DNA from: Pezicula radicicola
Taxonomy: Eukaryota; Ascomycota; Leotiomycetes; Helotiales; Dermateaceae
Reading direction: 5' to 3'
NCBI GenBank assembly: GCA_003008705.1
Contig: PDUO01000014.1
Coordinates: 656,696 to 720,695 of the forward strand
Length of the DNA: 64,000 nucleotides
Shown here: in pieces, positions 11,060 to 23,000 of the stretch
How the letters are laid out: each line of letters begins with the position of its first letter
Position numbering within the stretch: the first letter of the stretch is position 1
Position numbers and translations under genes: made by a program
The notes under the pieces: generated by a model
Databases searched by the model: none
Told to the model about the DNA's origin: nothing
What the model saw: only the letters and a program-made list of their open reading frames with translations

Positions 11060-11801
11060 CTGTTCGGACAGTGTGTAAAGTCTGTCTGAGAGTGGAGAGG
11101 TAGACTTCTCTACAGCGATCGGTAGTCCTTAGACAGAGTCTACTAGCGCCTCGATGGTTGTCCTAACCTGTTGAATTTCTTGCTCTATTTCGTGCACAGA
11201 AGAGATAACATCTCGCCGAAGTTTCTGTATTTCTTACATATCATTCAGACCCATATCCATACTATGTGACTTCATCTTTTCAATCGTTGTGATGATTTCT
11301 GACTGCTGGCTACTCGATTGGGAAAGTCTGTCACTATAAGTTTGTTAGCGCATGCATCCATGTCATCACAGAGAGCACTTACTTAAATATAACCAGCAAA
11401 CAGGTCATCAATTGACATTGAGCTTGTTCTAAACGTCCAACCAAGATCTTGATCTCTTTACTCTCCCAAATTCCCTTTAAGGCTACAAGGAAACTCTTCC
11501 ATCGTCCCTTGGAACCTTTAACTTTAATATCGTTCAGCGCCTTTTAAATCTAGTCGGTTATGTCTTAACACATCGACGCAATATTTTTCAGCTGAATTCC
11601 AGCAGTCATAGGTGCATTCTCAAGTGTTCTTGTTAGGAGGTGCAAGTCTGCTGTTAAGAACTCAAGAAACTCATTCTCAGCCGTAGCGTTATGCTTCGAG
11701 TGATAGATCTCACGAGCCTCTGAGAACAAGTCCCATGCAAAGTTTAAGAATTGAACAATGTTAGCCGCGAGTCCAAGGGCTGTGAGCGGGTCCAGGGGCA
11801 T
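11060..11801 (-). pseudogene. Fungal NACHT/STAND-type N-terminal domain protein, inactivated by stop codons
   Basis: The start MPLDPLTALGLAANIVQFLNFAWDL matches the N-terminal helical domain found in fungal NACHT-ankyrin and related STAND-like proteins, which are linked to non-self recognition and programmed cell death. The frame runs 11801-11383, then a 48-bp intron (donor GTAAGT, acceptor TATAG at 11334), then 11333-11060, ending at a CAG|GTATGG donor. Reading phase is kept across the intron, yet five stop codons interrupt this single frame, the first (TAA) at 11567-11565. Several sit where CAA or CAG would be expected, the change made by C-to-T mutation. The rest, such as KVKGSKGRWKSFLVALKG, remains protein-like. 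No nucleotide-binding domain was seen downstream. Confidence 0.65.
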
Positions 11802-12229
11802 TTTGAATGTGAGGTGTAGCTGATTAAAACTCCAAACTGTACGAAGTTTAAATCACCTTGCGCTGTGGTCTCGCTTATCTCAGGGGAAGCTATCTACAGA
11901 TGCCACCACCGGAAATGGAGCGACTCCTGTCTGAGCGTGAGTGCCTGTCTCCTCCTATACCGGGACTTAGGAATTCCCTTGCCTACCTGAACCAAGTCTG
12001 CAAAGATAGGTTTTATGTCAAAACTAGCAATAAAGTATTTTTCAAATGTTTACACTATTCCCTGTTTAGCCTTGATCACTGACGACCCAGTGTGATGGCT
12101 AGAAAAGTGTAACAAAATAATAAATGTTTATAACGCATTATAAATAGCTAATCTTTACGAAATTGCCCTTATTCCCCCCTTCCTTTGCTTTAGCTTTCAT
12201 CCCACCCCAAAACATGTCTAATTACGAGA
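11802..12229. other. Intergenic region
   Basis: This separates the start of the STAND-like pseudogene from the 3' end of the sedolisin gene; both lie on the minus strand. A 74-codon plus-strand open frame at 11858-12082 has no recognisable feature. Confidence 0.5.
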
Positions 12230-14640
12230 CTATGGCAAACTCATATAATACTCCAGCATTTTTGGATAATTTGGTGTACCTAGCCCAGTAACAGGATCCC
12301 ACCTATCTTCTATTAGTACCAAGCTAGTAGATCCATGAAAGGGGGGTGACTTACCCAGGAACGGCAGAGAATCCAACAGTGTTACACCCGGGGTTGGTAC
12401 CTTGTATCACACTGAGTTAGCAATAAGAAGCTAATGAGAAAGAAGGAAGAATATTTAGGGATAATCATGAACATGACAGGTTATACATACCATTCGCAAT
12501 ATCATTTAGCATGGAGGGATTAGCATATAACGAAGGATTCAAGAAACCGATCGGGCCTTTCCCAGCATTCAATCGTTCCTCATTAATACGATTGATCACT
12601 CCGGAGAAAATTGGAGCGCTTGCTGAAGTGCCACCAGATAGACCGAATTGACCGCCAACATATACCTAGGTTACAGAGATTAGCCGGTGATATATATTCA
12701 TCAAAAGGATTAGAATACGTACTGCAATATTATCACCGTTTGCCGCAACGTCAGGAATTCCCCGTCCGATACGATTATAGATTCCGCCACTATTACCAGC
12801 CAGTGCTCCGATATCAGGCAATTGTTGAATGTTATCTGTATCATTGGCTAGAGCGCTATAATAAGGATACGGTGGCTCATAATTAGCGAAGAAATTTGCG
12901 ACTGAGCTTCGCTGGTAGTCGGGGATTGGGTAGATGTTACTGAAGCCACCACCGGATGAGTAGTTCACTGAGTATGGGTGGCCAGCAGGGTCGTACACAG
13001 CACTCTCGGAATCGTTGACTGTAGATCCTGGATACAGCTTTGTGGCTCCTACACTTGTGACGTAAGGACATGTGCCTGGCCATGTTGGATTAAAAATGTC
13101 AAGATTTGGTCCGAGACATCCTGTTGGACCATCTATACCGTAAGGTGCTGGATAGGCTATATAAAGTCAGCAATTTGTTGGATTGAGAAGAATAAATTTT
13201 CAATTTTACTTACTTGAGACACCAGAGTCACCGGATGCAAAAAGGAATGATACACCCTGAAGTCCCAGCTTCATGTACTCAAGACATTGTCGCTTTTGAT
13301 ATGATATGGGGAGATCGGCTTCCTGGCCTCCATATGATAGAGAGATCACATTAGTGGGTGTGTAGACTCCGCACATGAGTTGGCCTTGCCAGCCTCCAAT
13401 ATTTGGATCAGGGTACTCCTGATCTAAGTACGGATCATTGCCCGTCTCGTTGTAAGCTGTGAAATTGCAGTACGACTAAAAACAAGTCAACTTGGGGATA
13501 TTCTTCAATCTTTATAAACGAAGAATTTGACTTACGCCATCCAGAGCATCCAAAAATGTGTTGAACCCGAATGTGTAGGTATCGTTTTGATTTGCTTGTA
13601 CGATAAAATCGTCCACCTGATAAAGTGTAATTGTTTGAGGATAGACTATGGGATATGCAAGCATCAGGTCCAGGTTAACTTCTCCGCCAGCGTAGTAAGG
13701 ATCATCTGTCGATTGCTGTCCGCCATCAATGTTGGCTGCAACTGGATGTGTGCCATTCGCGATATAGCCAGTAAAATTGGTGAAGAATAAATCCAAATCT
13801 TGCTGTGTGTAGAATTGTAACTCGGATTCGAAGATACCCATGGAGTTATTCGGATTCTGAGTAGTCCCTGCTGGAATATGGTAGAGCGCCGCGACGCAGG
13901 CGGGGGTAATGGTAGTATCACAGGTACTCAAATCATTGGGATCAGCATAAGTATCCTTCTCCACTTTTAACAAATCATGAGTGTTTCTTCTCTTGGCTAA
14001 CGTAATATCTCTTTTCGATTTTCGAGATTGCACTGGAGCAAGAAGTTTGATTCCTGGCGTAATATAATCAATGTGCTTTCTGATCTCCTTTGGAACGTGA
14101 TAAACGTCGCAGGCGGGCATAATACCACCTGTGACTGAATCCTCGTATTCGTGATACTCCGTATAGAGAAGCTTTTCAGCTTCCTCGGCAGTAGCATAGA
14201 AAGCGAACCAGCCTTTATTATCGGAATGGGTAATTCTCTTCTCCGGTATACCGTTTTTTACGAGCCATTCTCGGACCTCTTTCTCTGTTTGTTGGGATGG
14301 ACGAAAAGCCTCAATTACCTCCTCGGACGTCCAATGTTTTCCAAAGTTTGGAGATGCAGGATTGGACCTGTATAGATAGCTCAGATCTAAAATTCTTCTT
14401 GTGATAGTTTAGGTAGCACACTTACACATCCATTAGATGCTGATAACCATTTTCGAGATTCGTCTGTGCAAGACCGATGCGCATGGGAAGCAACTTGTGC
14501 GATTCGACGCGATCTCTTTTCGTCCATCTCGGATGCAGGGTTTCCCGCTTCTCGTGGACTTCATGGTGGGGTGGGATTGCTATCGCATCCAAGACTACCA
14601 CAGAAGCCAGAAGACAGAACAAAAGATTCATGCGTGTCAT
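12230..14640 (-). CDS. Secreted sedolisin-type tripeptidyl peptidase (S53)
   Basis: The seven-exon model is 14640-14426, 14367-13536, 13475-13214, 13156-12723, 12665-12491, 12400-12355 and 12302-12230, giving 678 residues. A signal peptide (MTRMNLLFCLLASVVVLDAIA) is followed by a pro-kumamolisin activation domain with NPASPNFGKHW and WLVKNGIP. The catalytic set is visible: Glu301 and Asp305 in GGEVNLDLML, the oxyanion Asp near residue 432 in FASGDSGV, and Ser595 in GGTSASAP. The C-terminal calcium-site motif DPVTGLGTPNY is present. Fungal members are extracellular acid-active tripeptidyl peptidases that release tripeptides from protein N-termini for nutrition. An upstream in-frame ATG at 14688 would add 16 residues but give a poorer signal peptide. 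All signature residues are kept, so the gene looks active. Confidence 0.92.
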
Positions 14641-15532
14641 ATTGGCATATGATTGAAGTATTGAATTAAAGAAAGAAAAAGGTACCATCGTTATGGACCT
14701 GCCAAGGTATTTGTACCCCGTGGGATCTGCAAGGTCCAGTACGAAAGTACTATACTTCTGCCTTCCTAATCTAGTAGGTCATAACACTAATGCAGTGACA
14801 AACTTAATTAATGGACTGATGTTACTCCGCATTATGTGATTACCATGCAGTTATTATTTAACCTGACCTCACACCAGATTTATTGTCCAGTAAGAACTGA
14901 TTAAAGGTAATGATGGGTTGCCAAAGTGGTAGCCGGCCGGAATATTTATCGGTTCCCGTGTGCCGTATAAAAGCTTGTTACTGTGGAGTAGAAAGCTTGT
15001 CTATCCGCAAGTCCTTATACAAGTTGAATTAATCGTAAGGACTTGAGATTTGATATTATGCTTTGTTTTTAATATATTAATGTATCTACTCCTGTGAGCA
15101 ATGCAAAAGTTCAAGGAATCAGAATATAACACCCGCCACTATCCAAGAACAACGCGAAGCCCGAAGTCGCCAAACCTCCTATCAATTTCCCCGCTGTCAA
15201 AAGTCTTCCGAATTTAGTGTGGGGTATTAGATCCTTGATTGTGACAACCAATTGGAAGAGGGTTCTTGTTGTGCCGTTGGCTTTGCCCGTGACACAACCA
15301 TGAAATGTGTTAATCTGGAGGTTGGACGTCGCTGCGCACCGGGGAGTTCGAAGGCGACGATCGAAGGCTAGTATAAAGCCATCTACATCCTCTTCCACGG
15401 ATAGAGGTACTTGTAAGAACAAGACTTCAGCGATCTTTGAGGTACCGAACGCAAAAGTTGAACCTCAGCGTAAGGAAAATATAAATTCCTTACAATAAAT
15501 AGTCGGAGCAGGTTCCCTGCACCTGCCCTGCT
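14641..15532. other. Intergenic region upstream of sedolisin
   Basis: Contains the sedolisin promoter. A 103-codon minus-strand frame at 15111-15422 is open but matches no family I know and lacks splice support. Nothing else was recognised. Confidence 0.45.
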
Positions 15533-15583
15533 CAGTAATGGTCGCTCAGCCCCTCCTAATGTTAGGAGGGGCCTAAGCGACCC
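15533..15583. repeat. Near-perfect 20-bp snap-back hairpin next to CAGTAATGG
   Basis: Left arm 15540-15559 and right arm 15562-15582 are reverse complements apart from one mismatch and one bulge, with a 2-nt loop. The words GGTCGCT and AGCGACC close the stem, and CCCCTCCTAA/TTAGGAGGGG forms its tip. The 5' flank CAGTAATGG resembles the ends of some hAT-family transposons, so this may be a subterminal hairpin of a decayed element. No partner terminus was found in the window. Confidence 0.5.
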
Positions 15584-16267
15584 CTTCGCCTCACCTCTAC
15601 TGCCCTTAAGTCACCTAGCCCTGCTCATCTTACTAGAAGGGAACAAAAAAGACAGATTTGACTGACTACGTGATCCCTCGTCGCTTTGCTTACCTTCACT
15701 TCATTCTCACCTATTCTCACCACTCTAGTAATCTAATAATTGGAAGAACCTGCGAACCGGAGAATAAAGTTATAAGTATCAAAGAAGTCTTAAACAGAGT
15801 GAGATTTTATTTATTTATTTATTCTACTTATTAATAATGGTATATTGATACTTCCTTGATACAAATAACTAGACTTAATATTTAATTTACCTGCTGTTGT
15901 ATTACAATAGCTATACATAAAGATAAAGGCTTAATAATGTTGCCAATATTCTCTGATAGAACTCTAATTATAGGGGGTTTATTATTTAAATACAGTTAGG
16001 TTATTACTTTTCATCTAGGTTAAAGATATATTAGATAGCTTATTTAGAGCACAAAGCTCTGCATATCGACTCACCTTCTCGATACAAGAAGTTGTATTAT
16101 CGAAGGCATACGTCCTGTCTGCGTTTCTAAACCCTCTATTGATTGTCTTGCATATCACTTTTTACGTGCAGAAGCTGGATTTGAATATCATTTTATATCA
16201 AATTTTCTCCTTTTCCCAATGCTCCTCTATCTATTTCTCTAAATGGATACAACTTGAGAACAACTGT
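15584..16267. other. AT-rich intergenic region
   Basis: The first 130 bp are pyrimidine-rich. From about 15780 to 16060 the DNA is strongly AT-rich with no open frame of note, consistent with RIP-mutated repeat DNA. No gene was recognised. Confidence 0.45.
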
Positions 16268-17194
16268 TTAAGCGCTATATTTTGGTCCATCGAGGGTAAG
16301 CGTCAAAATTGAGGAGCCTGAGATTTCCGCAGCCCTTGCTTTCAACTCTTCCACGTCCCAGTTAACCCAGACAAACTTGCCATTCAAAAACTTAGCCTCG
16401 GGACTAGCAGCCCAGACATAAAATGCAGCCGGAAGCTCAACTGTGACGTTGTCAGTATGAAGGGTTATTGTTTGTATTTATAAATATATCTACTCACCGT
16501 CGTCCATGTGAGGCACACCGCCCTTGGTGGATAATTCCGTTTCCACTACACCTGGATGGATATTGAGGGTGAATAATTTGGGGTTCTCTGCAGCCAGGTA
16601 CTCGATGACTCGCGAGCCCGCAATTTTAGAGGCAGCATATGCAGACCCTCCCGGCATAGCTGCAAGAGTGGCCAAGACGGTAGAAGTGTACAAGAGAGTT
16701 GGGGTCTCGGAGGCGACGGCAAAGAAAGCTCGGGCTGAAATGAAGAGGCCTTTGACATTGACCTCAAATGTCGTCCACCAATCATCCGCATCCACGGTTA
16801 TAGCAGGAGCAGGAGCATTTAAGTAACCAGCATTGCTAATCAGAATATCAATTGGTCCAAATGCAGCCTTAAACTTCTCAAAGGCAGCTGGGACCTCAGT
16901 AGCGCTAGCAATATCTGCGACAGCGTACTCGACCTTGGTGCCTAGACCTAGCGCCTCGATTGCGTTCTTGCTCTCGACAAGCTTGCCTTCTCGACGGCCT
17001 ACAATTCCCACAGACTTTGCACCGGCCTTGGCGAATGCGATGGCGGTGGCTGCCCCAATACCACTTCCTCCGCCCGTGATGACGATGTTCTTGCCTTTGG
17101 CGGACACTTCTGGTCGTGTCACTGAGAGAGCCTCATACGGCTTTGAGTGCCATGTTTTAGTGAAGATGGGAAACCACTGCGGAGTAGTAGACAT
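16268..17194 (-). CDS. Short-chain dehydrogenase/reductase (classical SDR)
   Basis: There are two exons, 17194-16498 and 16440-16268, with a 57-bp intron (GTGAGT...CACAG), giving 289 residues. The Rossmann cofactor motif TGGGSGIG is at residues 40-47, NAG at 121-123 and the catalytic YAASK at 186-190. GRREGKL after beta-2, with its arginines, suggests NADP(H) preference. The C-terminal exon continues with [28 protein letters not shown], which often occurs in fungal SDRs of this type and supports the splice. It would oxidise or reduce a small alcohol or carbonyl in the cytosol; the substrate is unknown. It lies upstream of an NmrA-like reductase, divergently, and near an ABC pump, so a role in metabolite modification or detoxification is plausible. 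Confidence 0.88.
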
Positions 17195-18102
17195 GGTGTG
17201 AGAGAGGATTGTTCAACGGATCAATATAGGTGATTTTCTGGCAAAGAAGATGGGACGATTGGATTGGTGCTGAGGTGCCAGAAATATTGGCTCCATTCAG
17301 TCCTTATATATACATGCGAACAGCTTCATCATTCGTCTTTAATGCGCAAGATGAGTAATTATCGACGACTGCATGAGAAGCATTTGTCATATACTGAATG
17401 AATCGCCACTTCGTAACCGCTAGAAACCCTGTGCGGCGAACTAACAATGCTGGCCTTGATAAACTTCCACTACTGAGAGTCCGAGACAGGACTGGCCGGC
17501 CACCTTGGAAACGGTGTCTTTCAAATCGTACCGTGGCCGAGCCAAGGGGCGGCAGTGAACTTTTGAGCGCCGAACTCTGTGGGATCGAAGTTGGGCCGAA
17601 GCCGAAGCGACAACTATTATTGGAAAACATCATATAATATGCTGGGAACTAGATGATACAAGAGGCCTAATCGAGCTGGGTAGGCACAAGCATCAACAGT
17701 TGCCCTTGGTAAAGGGGTGTGTACTTAGTACTTAGTGTTCCTTTGCACTTTATTGCATTGAATTTGCTTACAATTGCGCCATGGAGAATGATTTGTGAGA
17801 TCTCTTGAGAAACCTAAAATATAACTGCCGGCAGAGTCTACAGAGTGGGTATGCGTATTGTGCGGTCAAGAAAGCGGACCTATTCTTTAGCCGACTCCTA
17901 GCCAGTTATAAGAGAATATGCCGGGATACTGATCAATGCTATTGTAATTAAGTGGTGATAGTGTAAGCACATAGGATCGAACATGTATTCTTTCACAAGC
18001 ATAAGTATTGTTAGATTCCCTCTGAGTTGTCCTTCTCTCCAGCATCTAAGATACCTTATCAAACATCTTCATCTTCAATCAGAACTTCTACATCATTTCA
18101 AT
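17195..18102. other. Intergenic region between divergent SDR and NmrA-like genes
   Basis: A shared promoter interval of about 0.9 kb. Overlapping open frames on both strands at 17304-17637 show no domain and probably reflect the GC-richer composition there. No RNA gene or repeat was recognised. Confidence 0.5.
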
Positions 18103-19190
18103 ATGTCTATCAAGAATGTTATCCTTGTTGGAGTAAATACTTGGCACCTCCTATTCAGTTCAGCGGCTAATATTTTCTCAAAATTAGGCAGGAGGAAATC
18201 TAGGCAGAGGCGTCTTGCCTGAACTCCTCAAGTCGGATTTTACTTTGACTGTTCTTTCGCGAGAGGACTCCACTTCTACCTTTCCTAAATCCATCAAAGT
18301 CTTGAAGAGCAATTACAGCATTGAGTCTCTCACTGAGATATTCAAATCTCAAGATGCTGTTGTCAGCTTTATCGCTAGCTCGTCTCTGGACGGCCAGGAA
18401 AATGTGCTCAAGGCAGCCGTTGCGGCGGGTGTGAAGAAGATCATTCCCAGCGATTTCGGAAATGATACTGCGGTTTGTAGCTTATTTTGGATATTGTAAG
18501 AGCAATCGCTAATCAGTTTTCAAAGTCCGATGCTGTTAATGCCGCTTTGCCATTCTTTGCACCAAAGGTGAAGGCAATCGAGTATCTCAAGAACAATGAG
18601 GATAATATTAGCTGGACATCTATCATCACCGGCCCATTCTTTGATTGGGTACGTATTGAACCTGCCCACTTGTAAAGCAATGCCGGCTTGCTAAATCATC
18701 ATTCAACCAGGGTTTCCCATTAGGGTTCATTGGCTTTGACTTGTCCACAAAGTCGGTGACTTACGTAGATGATGGGAAAGCTAAATTTACAGCCAATAAC
18801 TTTGGCCAAATCGGCCGGTCCATTGTGGCTGTTCTGAAGAAGCCAGAATTGACAAAAAATAAGTTCGTGTACCCAGAGTCGTTCACCACCACACAGAACG
18901 ATGTGTTAGCTATTGTTGAGAAGGTAACTGGCGAGAAGTGGGCCCTAAAGCCGGTTAGCTCCCAGACCCTGCAAAAGACTGGATGGGAAAAGATACAGGC
19001 TGGAGATCTTTTATCCGGTGCAGCTCTTGTCATTCAAGCTGGATTCCTTGGACAACAGGCTCTTGAGGATCACACTGCCATTCTAGGCGGTTCGTGGAAT
19101 GAGCGTCTCGGTTTGCCAACGGAGTCTCTCGAGGAGACCATCACCACCGCTCTTGCCTCGGCTGGAAAAGCAAGAAATGTATTCGCATAA
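18103..19190 (+). CDS. NmrA-like / isoflavone-reductase-like NAD(P)-binding protein
   Basis: The four-exon model is 18103-18132, 18188-18472, 18526-18648 and 18711-19190, giving 305 residues, all joined in phase 0. The first intron splits the dinucleotide motif VGAGGNLGRG (residues 9-18). The donor of intron 2 is GTTTGT and its acceptor AAAG; an alternative CAG nine bases earlier would add three residues. Family features are VLSREDS after beta-2, DAVVSFIASS, AAVAAGVKKIIPSDFG and PFFAPKVKAIEYL. These are atypical extended SDRs, used either as small-molecule reductases or as redox sensors. A catalytic lysine may lie in the APKVKAIEYL segment, as in isoflavone-reductase-like proteins, so an enzymatic role is possible. 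Its substrate is unknown. Confidence 0.88.
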
Positions 19191-20089
19191 CTTCATTATG
19201 CAGGGATTTTTCTAGGCTTTGGCCCAAATGTATCACTGATTACAAGCTAAACTCACTATTTGACAATCTACAAGTGATATCTACATCTTAATTAGTTCGC
19301 GGGAGATAAATGATACCCCTCGGATAGTTGTGAAAAGAATGTAGAATTTCCTCTACCCTTTGGCATCTAACCTTAGGACCTAAGTTCGGATTCTTGATAT
19401 CATGTATGAAACTGGATTTATAGATGAGATTAGTAATAGGTATTTAGTCTCTCCAGTAGCCCGCCCGGACTGATATAATTTCTTCATTTCCCAACATTTC
19501 ATTTTCCAAGTCTAAAATACTTAGATGTAGATCCAAAGGAGAGTAGAACTTCAAAAACTTAATTAAATAGAAGATTAAATAATATCTAACATATATGGTC
19601 AAAACTGAGCGCTGTTTTATATAACTCGTGACATGATATTGCTGGTACACTTATAGATGCTCGGCTACCAGTCACAAAACATATACTTGTACCGTAGGAT
19701 AATTATAGTCGCTAAACTTCTGTAATCAGTGTCTCGTGTAACTAACTACTCTTTGTTCAGGGTAAAATATTGAGACAAATATATTAAGGCTGATTTATTT
19801 CTTATTGTATACACAATACTATAACTCCTGCGCCCTAATATTCTAGTAGGCAATTTAATTACAAAAGAAAGTTATTTGCGTAATAGTTTACATTCCGCAG
19901 CTTTTATACAAATCTATTTCGTAAGAAGAACAAATCTATAATCCGTATGGACCAGTCCATGGTCTTTGTCGATCTGATAGCTGCGAATATATGAAAACCC
20001 TCTGTATAAAAGACAAATAAAAGGCCTTCTTTTCGAAAAGAAGGCGAACTACCACAATTTCGATTGATGTTGGATGCAAAACAATTAGC
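19191..20089. other. AT-rich intergenic region between convergent genes
   Basis: The 3' ends of the NmrA-like and ABC transporter genes face each other here. The DNA is AT-rich, especially 19440-19960, with stops in all frames. A short hairpin lies at about 20022-20044 (AGGCCTTCTTTTC/GAAAAGAAGGC). No gene was recognised. Confidence 0.5.
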
Positions 20090-23000
20090 TTATGCCTTCT
20101 TGTTCTTCTCGGCGTTGACCTTCTTTGGCATGCGAACTAACCAGTAAATGGCCAGGGCTCCAGCGACGTTGAAAGCGATGTAAACCCATATCAGACCAAG
20201 GTTTCTCCATGCTTCACTCCAGTAAACAGAGATGGTGGCCAAGTACTGGTTTGTGTCACTTGTTGGACAATACAAGCAATTGCTAGTCGCATTTCCATTG
20301 AGGACGTAACCAGAAGTATCAGCGACGAATTGGCTCAGATACTCCCCACAAGTCGACCCAGCAATTGGCTGCATAGTAAGATACTCGTTGCCGGCACAGA
20401 CCACATCTGTATTAGCCACAGCAGTTGATAGCATACCCCCAACCAGATAAGTGAATGGAGACACCCTGAACATGAAGATCCAGAACCCAGGAAGGGATTC
20501 TTTTGAGGCTAGTACGCCACAGAAGATCAGGGATAGTGAGAACAAAAGGTTGCCAATATTAGCTCCCTCAGCAGCTTGACTAATTCCAGCAATGATCATG
20601 GTAGAAAATGTTGACGTAAAGATGAGGTACGTTAACATGAAAAGGAACATCAGAGCACCACGCTCATGAACAGCATCGGTTGGTTTTGCGTTTTCCTGAA
20701 GGCCAATAGGATAGTACCAGGTCAGAAACATGAACACCGCCATCAAGACATTCCAAGGCGTTTCGACAATAATGTTGGACAAAATAAATGCTTTCCATGA
20801 ATAAGTCTTGGAGGGCCGCTCTCGAACCTCGTACAACGATCTTTGGGTGACGAAATTTGGCATAATCTGTTGCGCAAGCTGCCCGAAAATACTGAAAAGC
20901 ATGAAGAGAGAGAAAGTCTGGTTTTGGAGGCCCTGTCGAGTATTTTTGGCGTGGAAGAACGAAAATCCAATGAACATAGACTATAATTAACACTTAGCTA
21001 TGATATCTTAGATGTGAGCCACCCAGGTGAGTAACATACCGAACCAATGCACAAAGCTGCCTTGGAGTAGATATAGGAAGGCGTGCGCCAATACTGCTCG
21101 AAGACTCGTTTTGTAACTTCCCAGAACTGAACAAGGAATGGAGCTGCAAACTCGTTGTATAAGCCTTTACTAATTCCTGACTCTCTGGCGATCGCTATGG
21201 AGGGGAGTTTATCTAACATCTCCGCGAGTTCTCTCTTGGTGTGAGTGAATTCCTCGCTAGATCTCCAAGTTTGTGGCCAATCAACTTCAGTACTAGAACC
21301 AGGAGCAGCACCAATGATTTCAAGCATCCATTCAGCTGGGTTCGCCGCTGGCGGACATTTAGGTGCGCCATTTCTTTCAAAGTAGCTGGTAAGTACCTTA
21401 GAGTTTTCACCGATCTCCCCAAAGTACACTGTTTTGCCACCCTTTGCAAGGAACAATAGGCGATCGAAGCGCTGGAAGAGCATGGCGGACGGTTGATGAA
21501 TAGTGCATAGAATAGCCTGCCCGCTATTCTTTAACTTCTCCATTAGATTACAGATGATCCACGAAGTCTGACTATCGAGCCCAGAAGTAGGTTCATCAAG
21601 AACTAATACTAAAGTTAGAAGGGGCTTATAATAAGTCATTGTCGGCTATATGTAGACTTACAAAGCAGTAATTGTGGCTTTGCAGCAAGTTCAACACCAA
21701 TTGTCAGGCGTTTTCGTTGCTCGACATTCAAGCCTTCACCAGGGACTCCAACCACAGCGTCGGCGTAGAGTTCCATATCCAAGAGCTCAATGACCTCATC
21801 AACATATTTGAGCTTCTCTTCTCTGGATATGTGACCGGGTTGACGCAGAAGAGCACTAAAGGTTAGAGCTTCACGTACAGTTGATGTCAAGAGATGGAGA
21901 TCCTGCTGCTGTACGTAACCAGTCTTGCGTTGGAAGGATTCGTCGCGCTGCTGCCCATCAACAAATATGCCGCCAGAAATGACGCCCATTGTAACACGGC
22001 TAGCGAGGACATCGAGAAGAGTGGTTTTGCCGGCACCGGAAACGCCCTACCATGGAACAGACATTAGTATATACAATATCGCCGAGCGAGGGAAGAACTT
22101 CGTTACCATGAGAGCAGTGAGAGTTCCCGGTTTAACCCAGCCGTCAACGTAATCCAAAATTCTTCTAGGTTCACCTTTGATTTTGATGTCATAGCAAACA
22201 TCCTCCCAGTGGAAGATTGCAGTTTGGTTGCTTGCCATTGATGGCTTAACCGTTTTGACCTCAGCCTTCTGGCTGGACGCAGCTGTGGCTGTTGAATTGG
22301 ATTCTGTGTCGGTCAAGTTCTTAGCGACAATCTTTGCCGCAGCCGCGCCGCGAGGAAAGAGCAAAACTTCTCCCTTGGACTTTTTCTCTGTGATATACTC
22401 CGTTGAAAGGACGTGTAGTGCACAGCATCCGACGGTAAATGCCACAATAATACCGATGTTTCTGAAAATAAAATCGTGTCAAACGTGCTCAGTGTTGGTT
22501 AGTGGGAAATATATGCTTACCTCCACTTGTGTTCATGCCTATATTCGAACGCCGAATTGATGTAGTCGTCTCCAGATACAAAACTTAATCCAGGCTTGGA
22601 ACCAACTGCAGAACATACTATTTGTTGACCTTTGCTCGCAGCGTATGAAGCACCTGCAGGAACATACTGGGAACAATCAAAGATCCGTCCGCTGAATTCA
22701 TTTACCATGAGACTTTCAAACGCGTAAGACAGTGGATCAAGGTAATAAATCCATTCCGACCAGCCGAGGATATATGGTTTCGGTAGCGCGAAGCCAGAGT
22801 ACATTAATAATGACAGGATAATTATCGATCCAGGTGCTAAAGCCTGTGCTAGGGTTCGAGAGGTAGAGGCGATTGTTCGAAAGACCATAGACATTGCCAT
22901 TGTGAGAAGGAAGGTCGTGAAGACAAAGAAGAAAAATGGACCAGCTTCTCTTCGTAGGTTAGCCATAAAATAGAGAGGGACGTTAAAAGTAAACGCATTA

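Noticed and set aside
15111..15422. 103-codon minus-strand open frame with a hydrophobic end
   Set aside because: No recognisable family, no neighbouring exons; not enough to call a gene.
17304..17637. Overlapping open frames on both strands
   Set aside because: They mirror each other in a GC-richer promoter interval and show no domain.
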